Below are positions 27,647 to 37,284 of a stretch of DNA of 64,000 nucleotides, piece after piece. The DNA is taken from positions 1-64,000 of the forward strand of contig NZ_JBHULT010000013.1 in NCBI RefSeq assembly GCF_042684505.1. The letters run 5' to 3'. Made by a program: the position numbers and the translations under genes. A model generated the notes under the pieces. That model ran no database searches. It was given only the letters and a program-made list of their open reading frames with translations, and was not told the origin of the DNA. How positions within the stretch are numbered: the first letter of the stretch is position 1; each line of letters opens with the position of its first letter. This DNA is from Salinimicrobium flavum (GTDB lineage Bacteria > Bacteroidota > Bacteroidia > Flavobacteriales > Flavobacteriaceae).

Positions 27647-28045
27647 CTAAAAGCCCAGTTTTTCCAACACATATTGGGGACATTTAATGGGTTTATTCTT
27701 CTCAATGTCCATAAATATAAGAGTAGTTTCAGCCTCCGTCAATAATTCCCCGTCCTGATTAAAAATTTCATATTGAAACTCGATCCTGACACCCGGTTTT
27801 TTCACCAGCGTTGTAATAATTTTAAGGTCGTCATCAAATTTTGCCGACTTTTTAAACCGGAGTTTCAGCTCGTAAACCGGCAGCATGACCCCCTCTTCTT
27901 CCATCCTTTTGTAGGAGATTCCAATCATGGAAAGCCAGTCAATACGGGCTATTTCAAGGTATTGAGCATAATTCCCATGGTAAACTACAGCCATCTGATC
28001 TGTCTCTGAGTAACGAACTTTAACATAGGTGGAATGGCTTTTCAT
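27647..28045 (-). CDS. YbgC-like acyl-CoA thioesterase (hotdog fold)
   Basis: 132 residues, single hotdog domain. The catalytic Asp region is RYSETDQMAVVYHGNYAQYLEIAR, with D and Y/H residues of the 4-hydroxybenzoyl-CoA thioesterase type. It probably hydrolyses short or medium acyl-CoA in the cytoplasm. It is convergent with the YigZ gene and divergent from dnaA. Confidence 0.88.
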   Translation of the reverse strand: MKSHSTYVKVRYSETDQMAVVYHGNYAQYLEIARIDWLSMIGISYKRMEEEGVMLPVYELKLRFKKSAKFDDDLKIITTLVKKPGVRIEFQYEIFNQDGELLTEAETTLIFMDIEKNKPIKCPQYVLEKLGF

Positions 28046-28214
28046 GATTTTTTTATGGATTTATTTGAATCGGTTTTGTACTTTCATCACAGGAACTAAG
28101 TATGCTAAAAATTTTGTTAAAATTCAATAGGTAGAACGTTTTTTTTTTACATATTTTGTTCACATATTTGTTGCTCTAATAAACCCGGGGGAAAGAAAAT
28201 TTTCTCTTTTTCTT

Positions 28215-29687
28215 ATGGAAGTCACTACTAACACACGCATTAAAAATTTAGAATCAGGAATGTCAGAAACTGCGCAATCAGTTTGGAACAGCTGTCTAGC
28301 TTTCATCAAAGATAATATTACCCCCCAGGCTTACAAGACCTGGTTTGAACCTATACAGGCAGTTAAACTTTCTGATAAAGCTTTGAGTATCCAGGTACCG
28401 TCTAAATTCTTCTATGAGTGGCTTGAAGAACATTATGTTAAACTTCTTAAAGTTTCGTTAAACCGGGTGTTGGGAGATCAAGCAAAACTGGTCTATGTGA
28501 TCCGTATGGAAAACACCTACGGAAACAAGCAACCTTTCACCGAAAAGATACCGAGTACCAACCGAACGAACCACGGCTCCCAGGAGGTTGATGTGCCTAT
28601 AAAGAACAAGAATCCCGAGTTAAAGAATCCGTTCATAATTCCGGGGATCAGAAATGTAAAAATTGAATCCCAGCTAAACCCCAGTTATAATTTTGACAAC
28701 TTCCTGGAAGGAGATTCTAACCGTTTGGCAAGATCTGCGGGACTGGCTGTGGCAAACAAACCTGGTGAAACTTCTTTTAACCCACTGCTGATCTTTGGCG
28801 GAGTAGGATTAGGGAAAACGCATCTTGCACATTCTATTGGTATCGAGATCAAAGATAAATACCCCGAAAAAACGGTATTATATATTTCCGCAGAAAAATT
28901 CACACAGCAGTATATTGAATCTGTAAAGAAGAATAATCGTAACGATTTTATCCACTTCTACCAGATCATTGATGTGCTTATCGTAGATGACATCCAGTTG
29001 CTTTCAGGTAAGGCGGGAACACAAGACGTATTCTTCCACATCTTTAACCACCTGCACCAGAACAGGAAACAGGTGATCCTTACCAGTGATAAAGCCCCTG
29101 TGGATATGCAGGATATTGAACAAAGATTGCTATCTCGTTTCAAGTGGGGACTTTCCGCAGAATTACAACAACCAGATAATGACACCCGGGTTTCTATTAT
29201 CAAAAATAAACTCTACCGTGACGGTGTGGATATGCCCGAGGAAATAGTAGAATTCCTGGCAAATAACATCAAAACGAATATCCGGGAACTGGAAGGGGCG
29301 ATCATTTCGCTAATAGCCCACTCCTCTTTCAACAAGAAAGACATCACTCTTGAACTGGCAAAGAAGATCGTTGACAATTACGTTAAGAACACCAAACGGG
29401 AGGTCTCTATAGACTACATCCAGAAAGTAGTGAGCGAATATTTCCAGATGGACGTAGAAACACTCCAGTCCAAGACAAGAAAGAGACATATCGTACAGGC
29501 AAGACAACTTGCGATGTTCTTTGCGAAAAAATTCACCAAAGCCTCATTGGCCAGTATTGGTTCACAAATAGGCAAGAGAGATCACGCAACGGTTCTCCAC
29601 GCCTGCAAAACGGTAGATAACCTTGCCTCTACAGACAAGCAGTTCAATAAATTTGTGGACGACATCAATAAAAAACTTACGCTTTAA
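28215..29687 (+). CDS. dnaA: Chromosomal replication initiator DnaA
   Basis: 490 residues. Domain I (about 16-100) begins TAQSVWNSCLAFIKD; domain III is an AAA+ ATPase with Walker A GGVGLGKTH and Walker B VLIVDDIQLL, and a sensor region RLLSRFKWG; domain IV ends with the DnaA-box-binding signature GKRDHATVLHACKTV. Start is ATG 28215, though the second Met at 28260 (MSETAQSV) is equally likely by similarity. No cluster of DnaA boxes was found next to it, so oriC is probably elsewhere. Confidence 0.96.
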   Translation: MEVTTNTRIKNLESGMSETAQSVWNSCLAFIKDNITPQAYKTWFEPIQAVKLSDKALSIQVPSKFFYEWLEEHYVKLLKVSLNRVLGDQAKLVYVIRMENTYGNKQPFTEKIPSTNRTNHGSQEVDVPIKNKNPELKNPFIIPGIRNVKIESQLNPSYNFDNFLEGDSNRLARSAGLAVANKPGETSFNPLLIFGGVGLGKTHLAHSIGIEIKDKYPEKTVLYISAEKFTQQYIESVKKNNRNDFIHFYQIIDVLIVDDIQLLSGKAGTQDVFFHIFNHLHQNRKQVILTSDKAPVDMQDIEQRLLSRFKWGLSAELQQPDNDTRVSIIKNKLYRDGVDMPEEIVEFLANNIKTNIRELEGAIISLIAHSSFNKKDITLELAKKIVDNYVKNTKREVSIDYIQKVVSEYFQMDVETLQSKTRKRHIVQARQLAMFFAKKFTKASLASIGSQIGKRDHATVLHACKTVDNLASTDKQFNKFVDDINKKLTL

Positions 29688-29699
29688 AGATAAGATCCT

Positions 29700-30167
29700 A
29701 TGAAAACCAGGGTTTTGATGGTGTGTCTTGGAAATATCTGCAGGTCACCCCTCGCCGAAGGCATTCTTAAATCTAAAGTAGATCCTCAAAAAGTACATGT
29801 TGATTCTGCCGGCACGGGGAATTACCACGTAGGTGACCCACCCGATGAACGCTCTGTTGCTATCGCCAGAAAAAACGAACTCGACATCACTTATCAGCAA
29901 GGCAGGCAGTTTCGTGCAGAAGATTTTGATGAGTTTGACAAGATCTATGTAATGGATATGTCTAATTATCGCGATGTGCTTTCGCTGGCGCGGAATGAAA
30001 AGGACCGTGAGAAAGTTTCCCTTATCCTTAACGAAGTTTTTCCCGGCGAGAACGTCGAAGTTCCCGATCCTTACCATGGAGGACATGACGGGTTTCACAA
30101 TGTGTATGAGATGCTGAATGAAGCTTGCGAGATCATTGCCAAAAAACTGGAAGAAGATCGTGAATAA
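29700..30167 (+). CDS. Low-molecular-weight protein-tyrosine phosphatase
   Basis: 155 residues. The P-loop CLGNICRS has C9 and R15 of the CX5R active site, and the general acid is in the VPDPYHGG motif near residue 122. It hydrolyses phosphotyrosine or similar aryl phosphates; in bacteria such enzymes often counter tyrosine kinases of polysaccharide export, but no kinase is adjacent. It starts 12 bases after dnaA and overlaps the methylase gene by eight bases. Confidence 0.93.
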   Translation: MKTRVLMVCLGNICRSPLAEGILKSKVDPQKVHVDSAGTGNYHVGDPPDERSVAIARKNELDITYQQGRQFRAEDFDEFDKIYVMDMSNYRDVLSLARNEKDREKVSLILNEVFPGENVEVPDPYHGGHDGFHNVYEMLNEACEIIAKKLEEDRE

Positions 30168-30888
30168 TCCTTTTCGACACTCCGGGAAACTCTACCTGCT
30201 CCCCACGACCCTTGGTGACAATGACCCGATGGAGGTTCTACCTGCTTCTGTTCAACGAGAAGTTGAGAGGTTAGAAACTTTCATTGTTGAAAATGAAAAA
30301 ACGGCAAGACGGGCTATAAAAAAGCTGGTGCCTGAAAAGTCACAACCCTCATTAAAACTTTTTTTGCTTAACAAGCATACAGACCCTGCAGATATTCCTG
30401 GTTTCCTGGATCCCTGTAAGAATGGAGCAGATGTTGGATTGCTTAGCGAAGCAGGATGTCCTGGTGTAGCAGACCCGGGGGCAGAAGTTGTTAAGATCGC
30501 ACACAGGGATGGTATCCAGGTAATCCCCATGGTAGGCCCCTCCTCTATTTTACTGGCCATGATGGCATCGGGTATGAACGGTCAGAACTTTGCATTTAAC
30601 GGGTATTTGCCTATTGACAAAGCGGCCAGGAAAACTGAACTGAAGAACCTGGAAAGGATCTCCTATGAAAAGGGCCAGGCACAGTCTTTCATTGAAACGC
30701 CATACAGGAACAATAAAATGCTTGAAGATCTGGTACAGCAACTACATCCTGCCACCAGACTCTGTATCGCCTGTGATATTACCCTGCCTACTGAATTCAT
30801 TTTGACAAAGCCTGTTTCAGAATGGGCTAAAACAAAAGTGGACCTTCATAAAAGACCCACTATTTTTATACTGCAGAAGGAAATTTAA
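30160..30888 (+). CDS. Tetrapyrrole-methylase-fold SAM methyltransferase (RsmI paralogue)
   Basis: About 242 residues from GTG 30160 (VNNPF); an upstream ATG at 30118 lies inside the phosphatase gene and would add 14 residues unlike the family. The chain shows GKLYLLPTTLGD, DVGLLSEAGCPGVADPGAEVV and VGPSSILLAMMASGMNGQNFAFNGYLP, the motifs of RsmI-type 16S rRNA 2'-O-methylases. It is a shorter Bacteroidota paralogue; the target is uncertain. The last 23 bases overlap the convergent lysozyme-like gene. Confidence 0.85.
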   Translation: MNNPFRHSGKLYLLPTTLGDNDPMEVLPASVQREVERLETFIVENEKTARRAIKKLVPEKSQPSLKLFLLNKHTDPADIPGFLDPCKNGADVGLLSEAGCPGVADPGAEVVKIAHRDGIQVIPMVGPSSILLAMMASGMNGQNFAFNGYLPIDKAARKTELKNLERISYEKGQAQSFIETPYRNNKMLEDLVQQLHPATRLCIACDITLPTEFILTKPVSEWAKTKVDLHKRPTIFILQKEI

Positions 30889-31540
30889 CCTTCGCTTTTT
30901 TGTCGGGGACCACAAAAGAGGTGTCGTACCCCGCAAATTTTTTAAAGTAGTGTTTTATAGAAGTTCCGAAGCCATCACTAAAACTGTTGGCACCACCGCT
31001 TCTAAGGTATTTTTTCACATTTCCGGCTCCTGCAAGGTGGGCCGCAGCAAGGATACCTGATTCTGTGATCTTGATCCCGTTGATCTCTTTATCCTTAAAA
31101 CGTTCGATATCCCTTTTCAGGATCCATTTGTTCCGGGAAGCATTAGCGTAGAAAGCAGCTTCCTGAAGATCAGGGTTATTCAAAAAAAGATTGGCATCCC
31201 TTATTCCAATCATTTTAAGGGTTCCCCTTCCAAACTGGTATTTTCCCATGTACCCAAACTCATTGATGATCTTGTAATCCCCACCTGATTCTTTAAAACC
31301 AAGAGCTTCTTTAAATGCGAGATAAGATTTCCCAAGTTCGGGATAGATAATAACTTCGGGTTCGGGTATGGTAATCAGAGGTGCCTCGGGAACATTATAG
31401 AACAATTCCTGTCCTACTGTAGAAAATTCTGATATCAAAATATTCTGTGCTTCAAGTGCTTTCTTGGTGGAGAAGCTGTAAAAAAATATAGACGCTCCTA
31501 AAACCGGTAAAACGGAAAATTTTGCAATTTTCTTTTTCAT
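30866..31540 (-). CDS. Exported lysozyme-fold/transglycosylase-like protein
   Basis: 224 residues with an N-terminal signal or anchor (MKKKIAKFSVLPVLGASIFF). The core FKEALGFKESGGDYKIIN has a candidate catalytic Glu, then GYMGKYQFGRGTL and AAHLAGAGNVKKYL, all as in lysozyme-superfamily muramidases and lytic transglycosylases. It probably cuts peptidoglycan in the periplasm. The C-terminus ends in a basic tail (DKKAKVKFPSAV). It has its own TATATTTG element 54 bases upstream. Confidence 0.75.
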   Translation of the reverse strand: MKKKIAKFSVLPVLGASIFFYSFSTKKALEAQNILISEFSTVGQELFYNVPEAPLITIPEPEVIIYPELGKSYLAFKEALGFKESGGDYKIINEFGYMGKYQFGRGTLKMIGIRDANLFLNNPDLQEAAFYANASRNKWILKRDIERFKDKEINGIKITESGILAAAHLAGAGNVKKYLRSGGANSFSDGFGTSIKHYFKKFAGYDTSFVVPDKKAKVKFPSAV

Positions 31541-31594
31541 CCTATTTAGTTTTTTGCTTTGAAATAATCCTAAAGATTATCCCAATTCGGCCGA

Positions 31595-31602
31595 CAAATA
31601 TA
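31595..31602 (-). promoter_or_regulatory. -7 promoter element for the lysozyme-like gene
   Basis: Minus-strand TATATTTG fully matches TAnnTTTG and lies 54 bases before the ATG at 31540. Confidence 0.45.
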
Positions 31603-31749
31603 AGATTAATTTTAATAATCTAATTTTCAGCATGTTAAACAAATCTTAAGGCAATTTTTGCTTCAGATAGGTTGTTTTAAGCATAGAACGTGCCAAAGTG
31701 CAAATAAGTATAAGACCGGGGGGAGGGTAAAAAACAAATTCTCAGATAA

Positions 31750-32793
31750 TTACCTGTTTATCTTTTGCTCATTGATCCATTTAACATATTGTCTTTTGTT
31801 AGCATTATGTTGTGCTAAAGTTTTGGAAAATTTATGATATCCAAAATTCTTAACATCGGCAACAAAATAGAAATAATCATGATCCTCATAATTAAGAACG
31901 GCATCAATAGAAGAAATGTCGGGCATGGTAATGGGTCCCGGCGGTAGCTCTTTATAGAGATAAGTATTATAAGGAGAATCAAGGGTAAGATCCTTATATA
32001 AAACCCTTTTTATAATGGTATCAAAATTTTGGTATCTATCTTTTAAAGCATAGATCACAGTGGGATCGGCATCAAGTTTCCACCCGTTTTTTATCCTGTT
32101 CATGTATACCCCTGCAACACGCCTTCTCTCATCTACCTTAGCGGTTTCCTTCTGAACAATAGAAGCCACTACCATCACCTCAAGGGGAGTGAGGCCTATT
32201 TCTGAAGCTTTCTTTAACCGGTCTTCTGTCCAGAAACGGTCATACTCTTTCTTCATTCGCTCCCTGAAATCTTCCGCAGAGGTATTCCAGTAGAATTCAT
32301 ATTTATTAGGCAGATACATAGCCAGGGCATTTCTCTCCTCAAATTGATTTTCAGCAAGATACCCAGAATCCTTCATGACCCTGATCAGAGCAGCACTGTC
32401 TGCTTCGATCTGTCCTGCCACACGACCTGCAAGATCCTCCAGCCGCTCCTGATTGTTGAAAACGACCCAAACCGGAACATTCCGGCTTCGAAGTGCATTG
32501 ATGATCTCATTGTTGTTCATCCCTCGTTCGATAATAAAATGTCCCGCCTTTATATTATTATGATAACCTTTTTTCTCTGCAACCTGGTCAAATTCCTCGA
32601 GGTTCCTGACCAAAGGGCTTAACTGCTCCCTCACTTCTGTATAGTCTGCTCCTGTAGGGATGTAGACACTGGCATTTTCTTCGGAAAATGCCGTATTTGG
32701 AGAAAAGATCATGTCATAAATGATATAGGAAAAGATTCCTAAACCTATTATCCCTAAAACAGCAACCGCTACTAATATTTTTTTAATGTACAT
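31750..32793 (-). CDS. mltG: Endolytic transglycosylase MltG
   Basis: 347 residues. One N-terminal transmembrane helix (about 5-27), a LysM-like region (about 40-110) and the YceG catalytic domain. The catalytic Glu is E216 in VQKETAKVDE (E. coli uses E218), followed by VAGVYMNRIKNGWKLDADPTV-type motif and YNTYLYKELPPGPI. MltG cleaves nascent glycan strands and sets their length. It overlaps the GNAT gene by 11 bases, third in the dapF-GNAT-mltG operon. Confidence 0.95.
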   Translation of the reverse strand: MYIKKILVAVAVLGIIGLGIFSYIIYDMIFSPNTAFSEENASVYIPTGADYTEVREQLSPLVRNLEEFDQVAEKKGYHNNIKAGHFIIERGMNNNEIINALRSRNVPVWVVFNNQERLEDLAGRVAGQIEADSAALIRVMKDSGYLAENQFEERNALAMYLPNKYEFYWNTSAEDFRERMKKEYDRFWTEDRLKKASEIGLTPLEVMVVASIVQKETAKVDERRRVAGVYMNRIKNGWKLDADPTVIYALKDRYQNFDTIIKRVLYKDLTLDSPYNTYLYKELPPGPITMPDISSIDAVLNYEDHDYFYFVADVKNFGYHKFSKTLAQHNANKRQYVKWINEQKINR

Positions 32794-33316
32794 TTTTGTT
32801 GATCAACTGGTATAATATTTCGTCTTTGTATGTCCCGTTTGATAAGATCCAGTCTTTTTTTTGACCGGCTCGTATAAACCCTGCCTTCTCGAACAACAAC
32901 CTGCTCGCTGCATTTTCTATACCAACATTGGCATAAACCTGATGCAGACCGAGATGAGTGAAGCAATAGTCGCAAAGAAGAGACAGGGCCTCACTACCAT
33001 AACCTTTATGTCGATGCCTCTTATTCTTGATAATAATTCCAATGGCCGCCCTGCGATTTTTTGGGTCAAAATCGAAAAGGTCTATAAAACCGGCCAGGTC
33101 ACCGTTTGTTTCACAGATCACCAGTCTCAGCTGTTTGACCTCGTAGATATCTTTATGGGAATTTTCCAGGTATTGTTTAAGAATATAACTGGAATATGGA
33201 GTGCTGGTGGAACTTACCTCCCAAAATTCCTCATCATTCTCTACACTGAACAGAAAACTGAGATCTTCAGGTTCAAGTGCCCTCAGGTAAACTATGTCTC
33301 CCTTTAAAGTTTGCAT
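32783..33316 (-). CDS. GNAT N-acetyltransferase (SpeG/RimJ-like)
   Basis: 177 residues. The acetyl-CoA loop is KNKRHRHKGYGSEAL near residue 97, and GIENAASRLLFEKAGF is the typical C-terminal GNAT motif. It resembles spermidine or ribosomal-protein acetyltransferases, but the substrate is not clear. It overlaps dapF by 13 bases and mltG by 11, so it is embedded in a cell-wall operon. Confidence 0.87.
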   Translation of the reverse strand: MQTLKGDIVYLRALEPEDLSFLFSVENDEEFWEVSSTSTPYSSYILKQYLENSHKDIYEVKQLRLVICETNGDLAGFIDLFDFDPKNRRAAIGIIIKNKRHRHKGYGSEALSLLCDYCFTHLGLHQVYANVGIENAASRLLFEKAGFIRAGQKKDWILSNGTYKDEILYQLINKNVH

Positions 33317-34098
33317 TCAATAACTCCTTTAAAAACCTGTACCGCGGGACCTGTTAACCAGATATTTCGAAAACTTACCTCTCTACTATCAAAAGACACG
33401 GCAAGTCGTCCCCCCGGAGTTTTCAGGTGTACTGTAGTGGTATTCACTTTACCAGCGGCAAAAGCTGCCAGGGCAACAGCTGTCACCCCTGTACCACAAG
33501 AGAGTGTCTCATCTTCAACACCCCTTTCATAGGTCCTCACTTTAAATGAGACTTTATCCAGTTGTTCCACAAAATTGACATTGGTACCCCCAATACTGTT
33601 ATACTCTTCTGAGTATCTTATAGCTGCACCTACCTTTTTTATATCTATTTCATCAATCTTGTCAGTAAAGATCACGTGATGAGGAGAACCGGTATTGAGA
33701 AAAAAAGAATCTGTCTTCTCCTCCACTCTGTCCACATCGCTCATTTTTAAACTAATAAGATCATTGTCAATCACCGCTTCATGAAATCCATCTATAGCTG
33801 TAAAAGCGGCCTCCTTCTTTATAATTCCAAGAAATTCTGCAAAGGCCACAATACACCTGCCACCATTACCGCACATTGAACTTTCGTTACCGTCTGCATT
33901 AAAATATACCATCTTAAAGTCATCCCCTTCAGCTTCGGGCTCCTCAAGAAGAATTAGCCCGTCAGCACCTATGCCAAATTTTCTGTCACAAAGACGGTTG
34001 ATAAGATTGGTATTGTTTTTGGATAATTTATTAGTACGGTTATCAACCATAATAAAGTCATTCCCCGTACCCTGGTATTTATAAAATGAAAGTTCCAT
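33304..34098 (-). CDS. dapF: Diaminopimelate epimerase
   Basis: 264 residues. The two catalytic cysteines are C76 in SMCGNGGRC and C201 in LSCGTGVTA. It converts LL- to meso-diaminopimelate for peptidoglycan and lysine. As first gene before a GNAT and mltG it links precursor supply to glycan processing. A TATCTTTG element stands 18 bases upstream of the ATG. Confidence 0.96.
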   Translation of the reverse strand: MELSFYKYQGTGNDFIMVDNRTNKLSKNNTNLINRLCDRKFGIGADGLILLEEPEAEGDDFKMVYFNADGNESSMCGNGGRCIVAFAEFLGIIKKEAAFTAIDGFHEAVIDNDLISLKMSDVDRVEEKTDSFFLNTGSPHHVIFTDKIDEIDIKKVGAAIRYSEEYNSIGGTNVNFVEQLDKVSFKVRTYERGVEDETLSCGTGVTAVALAAFAAGKVNTTTVHLKTPGGRLAVSFDSREVSFRNIWLTGPAVQVFKGVIECKL

Positions 34099-34116
34099 CA
34101 GGTGAAATTAAGGGAT

Positions 34117-34124
34117 CAAAGATA
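34117..34124 (-). promoter_or_regulatory. -7 promoter element for dapF-GNAT-mltG
   Basis: Minus-strand TATCTTTG matches TAnnTTTG and lies 18 bases before the dapF ATG. Confidence 0.5.
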
Positions 34125-34230
34125 CAATAAAACCCATAAAAGAGCGGACGTTAAAGTCCGATTAAATATGGAATTCAACATACTAAATTAATTTTTAAAA
34201 CAGTTTAATTTTAAGAAACATAGAAGGATC

Positions 34231-35595
34231 ATGAAAAAATTTGCAAGCTTACTAATAGTTTCTGTCCTGGGAGGATTTCTTACCCTGGGCAGTTACCTGG
34301 CGTTCTTTGAAGAAGAGCCTCTATTGATAGAAGAAAAAGGAAGTATTCCCGCTTATACCCCGGTTAATTTTACGGCCACTCCGGGCTCTACTATGGCCGA
34401 TTTCAGGGAAGCGGCCAGGAAGTCGGTGAACTCTGTAGTTCACGTTAAGAATATGGCCATTACAAAATCGCCTTTTTCAAATGCCCGGGCAGGAATCGCT
34501 TTGCAGGGAACGGGATCTGGGGTGATTATTTCACCAGATGGGTATATCGTCACGAATAATCACGTTATCCAAAACGCCAGCAGGATCCAGGTGACTCTGA
34601 ATAACAATGAAAATTACATGGCCGAGATCATAGGTGCTGATCCTACAACCGATATTGCCCTAATCAAAATTGAAGCAGAGGAACTGGATTATCTTCCCTT
34701 CGGAAATTCAAATAATGCAGAGATCGGGGAATGGGTACTGGCCGTGGGCAATCCCTTCAACCTTACTTCAACGGTAACAGCTGGGATCATAAGCGCCAAA
34801 TCGAGAGATCTGGGAATGGATTCCAACATATCTTCATTTATACAAACCGATGCCGCAGTGAATCCCGGAAATAGTGGAGGCGCCCTTGTCAATGTACAAG
34901 GGGAACTTATAGGTATCAATACTGCCATTACTTCCCAGACCGGAACCTATGTAGGGTATGCCTTTGCCGTACCCTCCAATAACGCCCGTAAGATCGTAGA
35001 AGACATTCTGGAATTCGGGGATGTGCAACAGGGAATTCTGGGAATACGCGGAGACCAGGTGTCGAGGCTACCTGCCGGGATTGAGGTAAGCACTACTGAA
35101 GGTTTTTATGTAAGCGAAGTGGAACAGGGAAGCGGTGCAGAAAAAGCCGGTATGAGAAAAGGAGATATAATTAAAAAAATCGACAATGTAGAGATCAGGA
35201 AATTTTCCGATCTTAAAGGTTACATTGGTTCCAAAAGGCCAGATGACGTATTGAAGGTTACGGTCCTTAGAGACGGGGAAGATAAAGAACTCAATGTTCG
35301 GCTCACCAAATATGAGACCTTTCAGATCAAAGCAATAGGCCTGGAGGTGACTAATGCTACGCCTGAAGACCTGAAGAAAAACAACACCGAAAATGGCGTG
35401 AAGATAACCCGGGGAATAACTCCCCAAATGCAGAGCGAAAGCCTTGCCGGAACCATCATCACAGCGATTGATAATATTCCTGTTAACAATATCGAAGAAG
35501 TAAAACGAGTTATGTCCCAGCGGGATCCATCAGATCCTATTAGCGTGACCTTTGTGGCACCAAACGGGGAAAAACAAAAATACGTCTGGAGATAA
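34231..35595 (+). CDS. HtrA/Do-type periplasmic serine protease
   Basis: 454 residues. N-terminal signal or anchor (about 5-25), trypsin-like domain with the triad H111 (TNNHV), D141 (TTDIALI) and S215 (NPGNSGG), a first PDZ domain (about 262-350) and a shortened second PDZ-like segment (about 365-454). It degrades or refolds misfolded envelope proteins. It stands alone between a divergent dapF and a strong terminator. Confidence 0.94.
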   Translation: MKKFASLLIVSVLGGFLTLGSYLAFFEEEPLLIEEKGSIPAYTPVNFTATPGSTMADFREAARKSVNSVVHVKNMAITKSPFSNARAGIALQGTGSGVIISPDGYIVTNNHVIQNASRIQVTLNNNENYMAEIIGADPTTDIALIKIEAEELDYLPFGNSNNAEIGEWVLAVGNPFNLTSTVTAGIISAKSRDLGMDSNISSFIQTDAAVNPGNSGGALVNVQGELIGINTAITSQTGTYVGYAFAVPSNNARKIVEDILEFGDVQQGILGIRGDQVSRLPAGIEVSTTEGFYVSEVEQGSGAEKAGMRKGDIIKKIDNVEIRKFSDLKGYIGSKRPDDVLKVTVLRDGEDKELNVRLTKYETFQIKAIGLEVTNATPEDLKKNNTENGVKITRGITPQMQSESLAGTIITAIDNIPVNNIEEVKRVMSQRDPSDPISVTFVAPNGEKQKYVWR

Positions 35596-35616
35596 GTTTC
35601 CAATAAATTATTTACG

Positions 35617-35652
35617 ATCCCTGCCTTAGAAAAAAGGCAGGGATTTTTTTTT
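35617..35652 (+). terminator. Rho-independent terminator of htrA
   Basis: Eleven-base perfect stem ATCCCTGCCTT / AAGGCAGGGAT with a six-base loop, followed by nine T. It lies 22 bases after the stop. Confidence 0.92.
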
Positions 35653-35684
35653 CCCAATACCTTTACGAAAACGTTTGAAATATA

Positions 35685-35692
35685 TATTTTTG
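35685..35692 (+). promoter_or_regulatory. -7 promoter element for gap
   Basis: TATTTTTG matches TAnnTTTG, between the htrA terminator and the gap ATG 33 bases downstream. Confidence 0.5.
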
Positions 35693-35725
35693 CACCGATT
35701 TTAACAAACAACACAACCTTGTAAA

Positions 35726-37174
35726 ATGAACTCAAACGAAGTTTACGAAAAAGAACTGGCCTTTCAGGCAGACCGGCGTCGTGCTGCGGTCCAATTTATC
35801 AAGACCGTTAGTGATCTTTGGTATGACAAATCCATAGAACTGGTCCTTTTCAGAAACCAGCTTATCGACCGGAACGTTAGCGACATTCTTGACCTGCACG
35901 AATACGCGGGAGAATTTGTTCAAAAACCCATCTCCATCTTTGACTCCGTGGAGATCGCTGAGGCTATTAAGAATCTCGATTTTCCTCCTGCCAAACTTGA
36001 TATTGGAAAACTTACTTTTGAATATCACCTGGAAGACCAGAAGTATGCCAATGCAACTGCATTTGTTTCAGATAAACTGAGAGAGGCTAAAGAATTTGAT
36101 GAAGTTACCCCTAAGGATGTCGTGCTTTATGGCTTCGGAAGGATTGGACGCCTGTTGGCACGGGAGTTAATGACAAGAACTGGTAAGGGTAGCCAGTTGC
36201 GCCTAAGGGCTATTGTTACCCGCGGAAAGATCGATACTACCGTACTGGAAAAAAGGGCTTCCCTTCTAAAGAATGATTCAGTTCACGGGGATTTTTCAGG
36301 AACCGTTTCAGTAAACAAGGAAAAAAAGTGCCTGGTCATCAATGGTACCACAGTTCATATGATCTCTGCCAACAAGCCGGAAGATATAGATTACACCAGT
36401 TATGGCATTAAGGATGCTTTGATCATTGACAACACAGGTGCTTTCAGGGATAAGGAAGCATTAACGCGGCACCTTTCTTCAAAAGGAGCAAGCAAGGTAC
36501 TTTTGACTGCCCCCGGAAAAGGGGTTCCCAACATTGTGCATGGAGTGAATCACACGGAGTATAATCCTGATGAAGTTTCAATCTTCTCTGCAGCATCCTG
36601 TACTACCAATGCCATTACTCCTGTTCTAAAAGCTGTACAGGACTCACTTGGCGTGGTACATGGTCATCTTGAGACTATTCATGCATATACCAATGACCAG
36701 AATCTGGTAGATAACATGCACAGTAAGTACCGCCGTGGCCGTGCAGCCGCTCTTAACATGGTGATCACAGAGACAGGAGCAGGACAGGCAGTTTCAAAAG
36801 CCCTTCCCGTCTTTGAAGGAAAACTTACCTCTAACGCCATAAGGGTTCCCGTACCTAACGGTTCTTTGGCCATATTAAATCTGGAGGTGGAAAAACCAAC
36901 ATCTAAAGAGGGTATAAACAATATTATTAAAAAATATGCCCTTGAAGGCGACCTGGTAGAGCAAATAAAATATTCATTGGATAATGAGCTGGTTTCTTCA
37001 GACATTGTTGGTTCTGCCCAGCCATCTATCTATGACAGCAATGCGACCATTGTCACCAAAGACGGTAAGAATGTGGTTTTATATGTATGGTATGACAACG
37101 AATATGGTTACAGTCACCAGGTGATAAGACTTGCAAAATACATTGCCAAAGTAAGAAGGTTCACATATTATTAA
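35726..37174 (+). CDS. gap: Glyceraldehyde-3-phosphate dehydrogenase, long form
   Basis: 482 residues, about 150 longer than common GAPDH. An N-terminal extension of about 130 residues, mostly helical, precedes the NAD-binding GFGRIGR (136-142). The catalytic cysteine is C292 in SAASCTTNAITP, and NEYGYSHQV near the end is the usual C-terminal motif. This long form is known in Bacteroidota and some other bacteria; the extension's role is not established. Flanked by its own promoter element and terminator, so it is monocistronic. Confidence 0.93.
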   Translation: MNSNEVYEKELAFQADRRRAAVQFIKTVSDLWYDKSIELVLFRNQLIDRNVSDILDLHEYAGEFVQKPISIFDSVEIAEAIKNLDFPPAKLDIGKLTFEYHLEDQKYANATAFVSDKLREAKEFDEVTPKDVVLYGFGRIGRLLARELMTRTGKGSQLRLRAIVTRGKIDTTVLEKRASLLKNDSVHGDFSGTVSVNKEKKCLVINGTTVHMISANKPEDIDYTSYGIKDALIIDNTGAFRDKEALTRHLSSKGASKVLLTAPGKGVPNIVHGVNHTEYNPDEVSIFSAASCTTNAITPVLKAVQDSLGVVHGHLETIHAYTNDQNLVDNMHSKYRRGRAAALNMVITETGAGQAVSKALPVFEGKLTSNAIRVPVPNGSLAILNLEVEKPTSKEGINNIIKKYALEGDLVEQIKYSLDNELVSSDIVGSAQPSIYDSNATIVTKDGKNVVLYVWYDNEYGYSHQVIRLAKYIAKVRRFTYY

Positions 37175-37193
37175 TGACCACTTTCAATGATTC

Positions 37194-37222
37194 AAAACCC
37201 ATCTCAAAAGGATGGGTTTTTT
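37194..37222 (+). terminator. Rho-independent terminator of gap
   Basis: Stem AAAACCCATC / GATGGGTTTT with a seven-base loop and trailing T-run, 19 bases after the stop. Confidence 0.88.
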
Positions 37223-37284
37223 ATTACTTTATTAACTGAAGATCAAACTTTTTAATTAGAATTTTAAGGTTCAATCCTTATTTA

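Noticed and set aside
28046..28214. Possible oriC upstream of dnaA
   Set aside because: No cluster of TTATCCACA boxes; the best match, TTGTTCACA, is single and has two mismatches.
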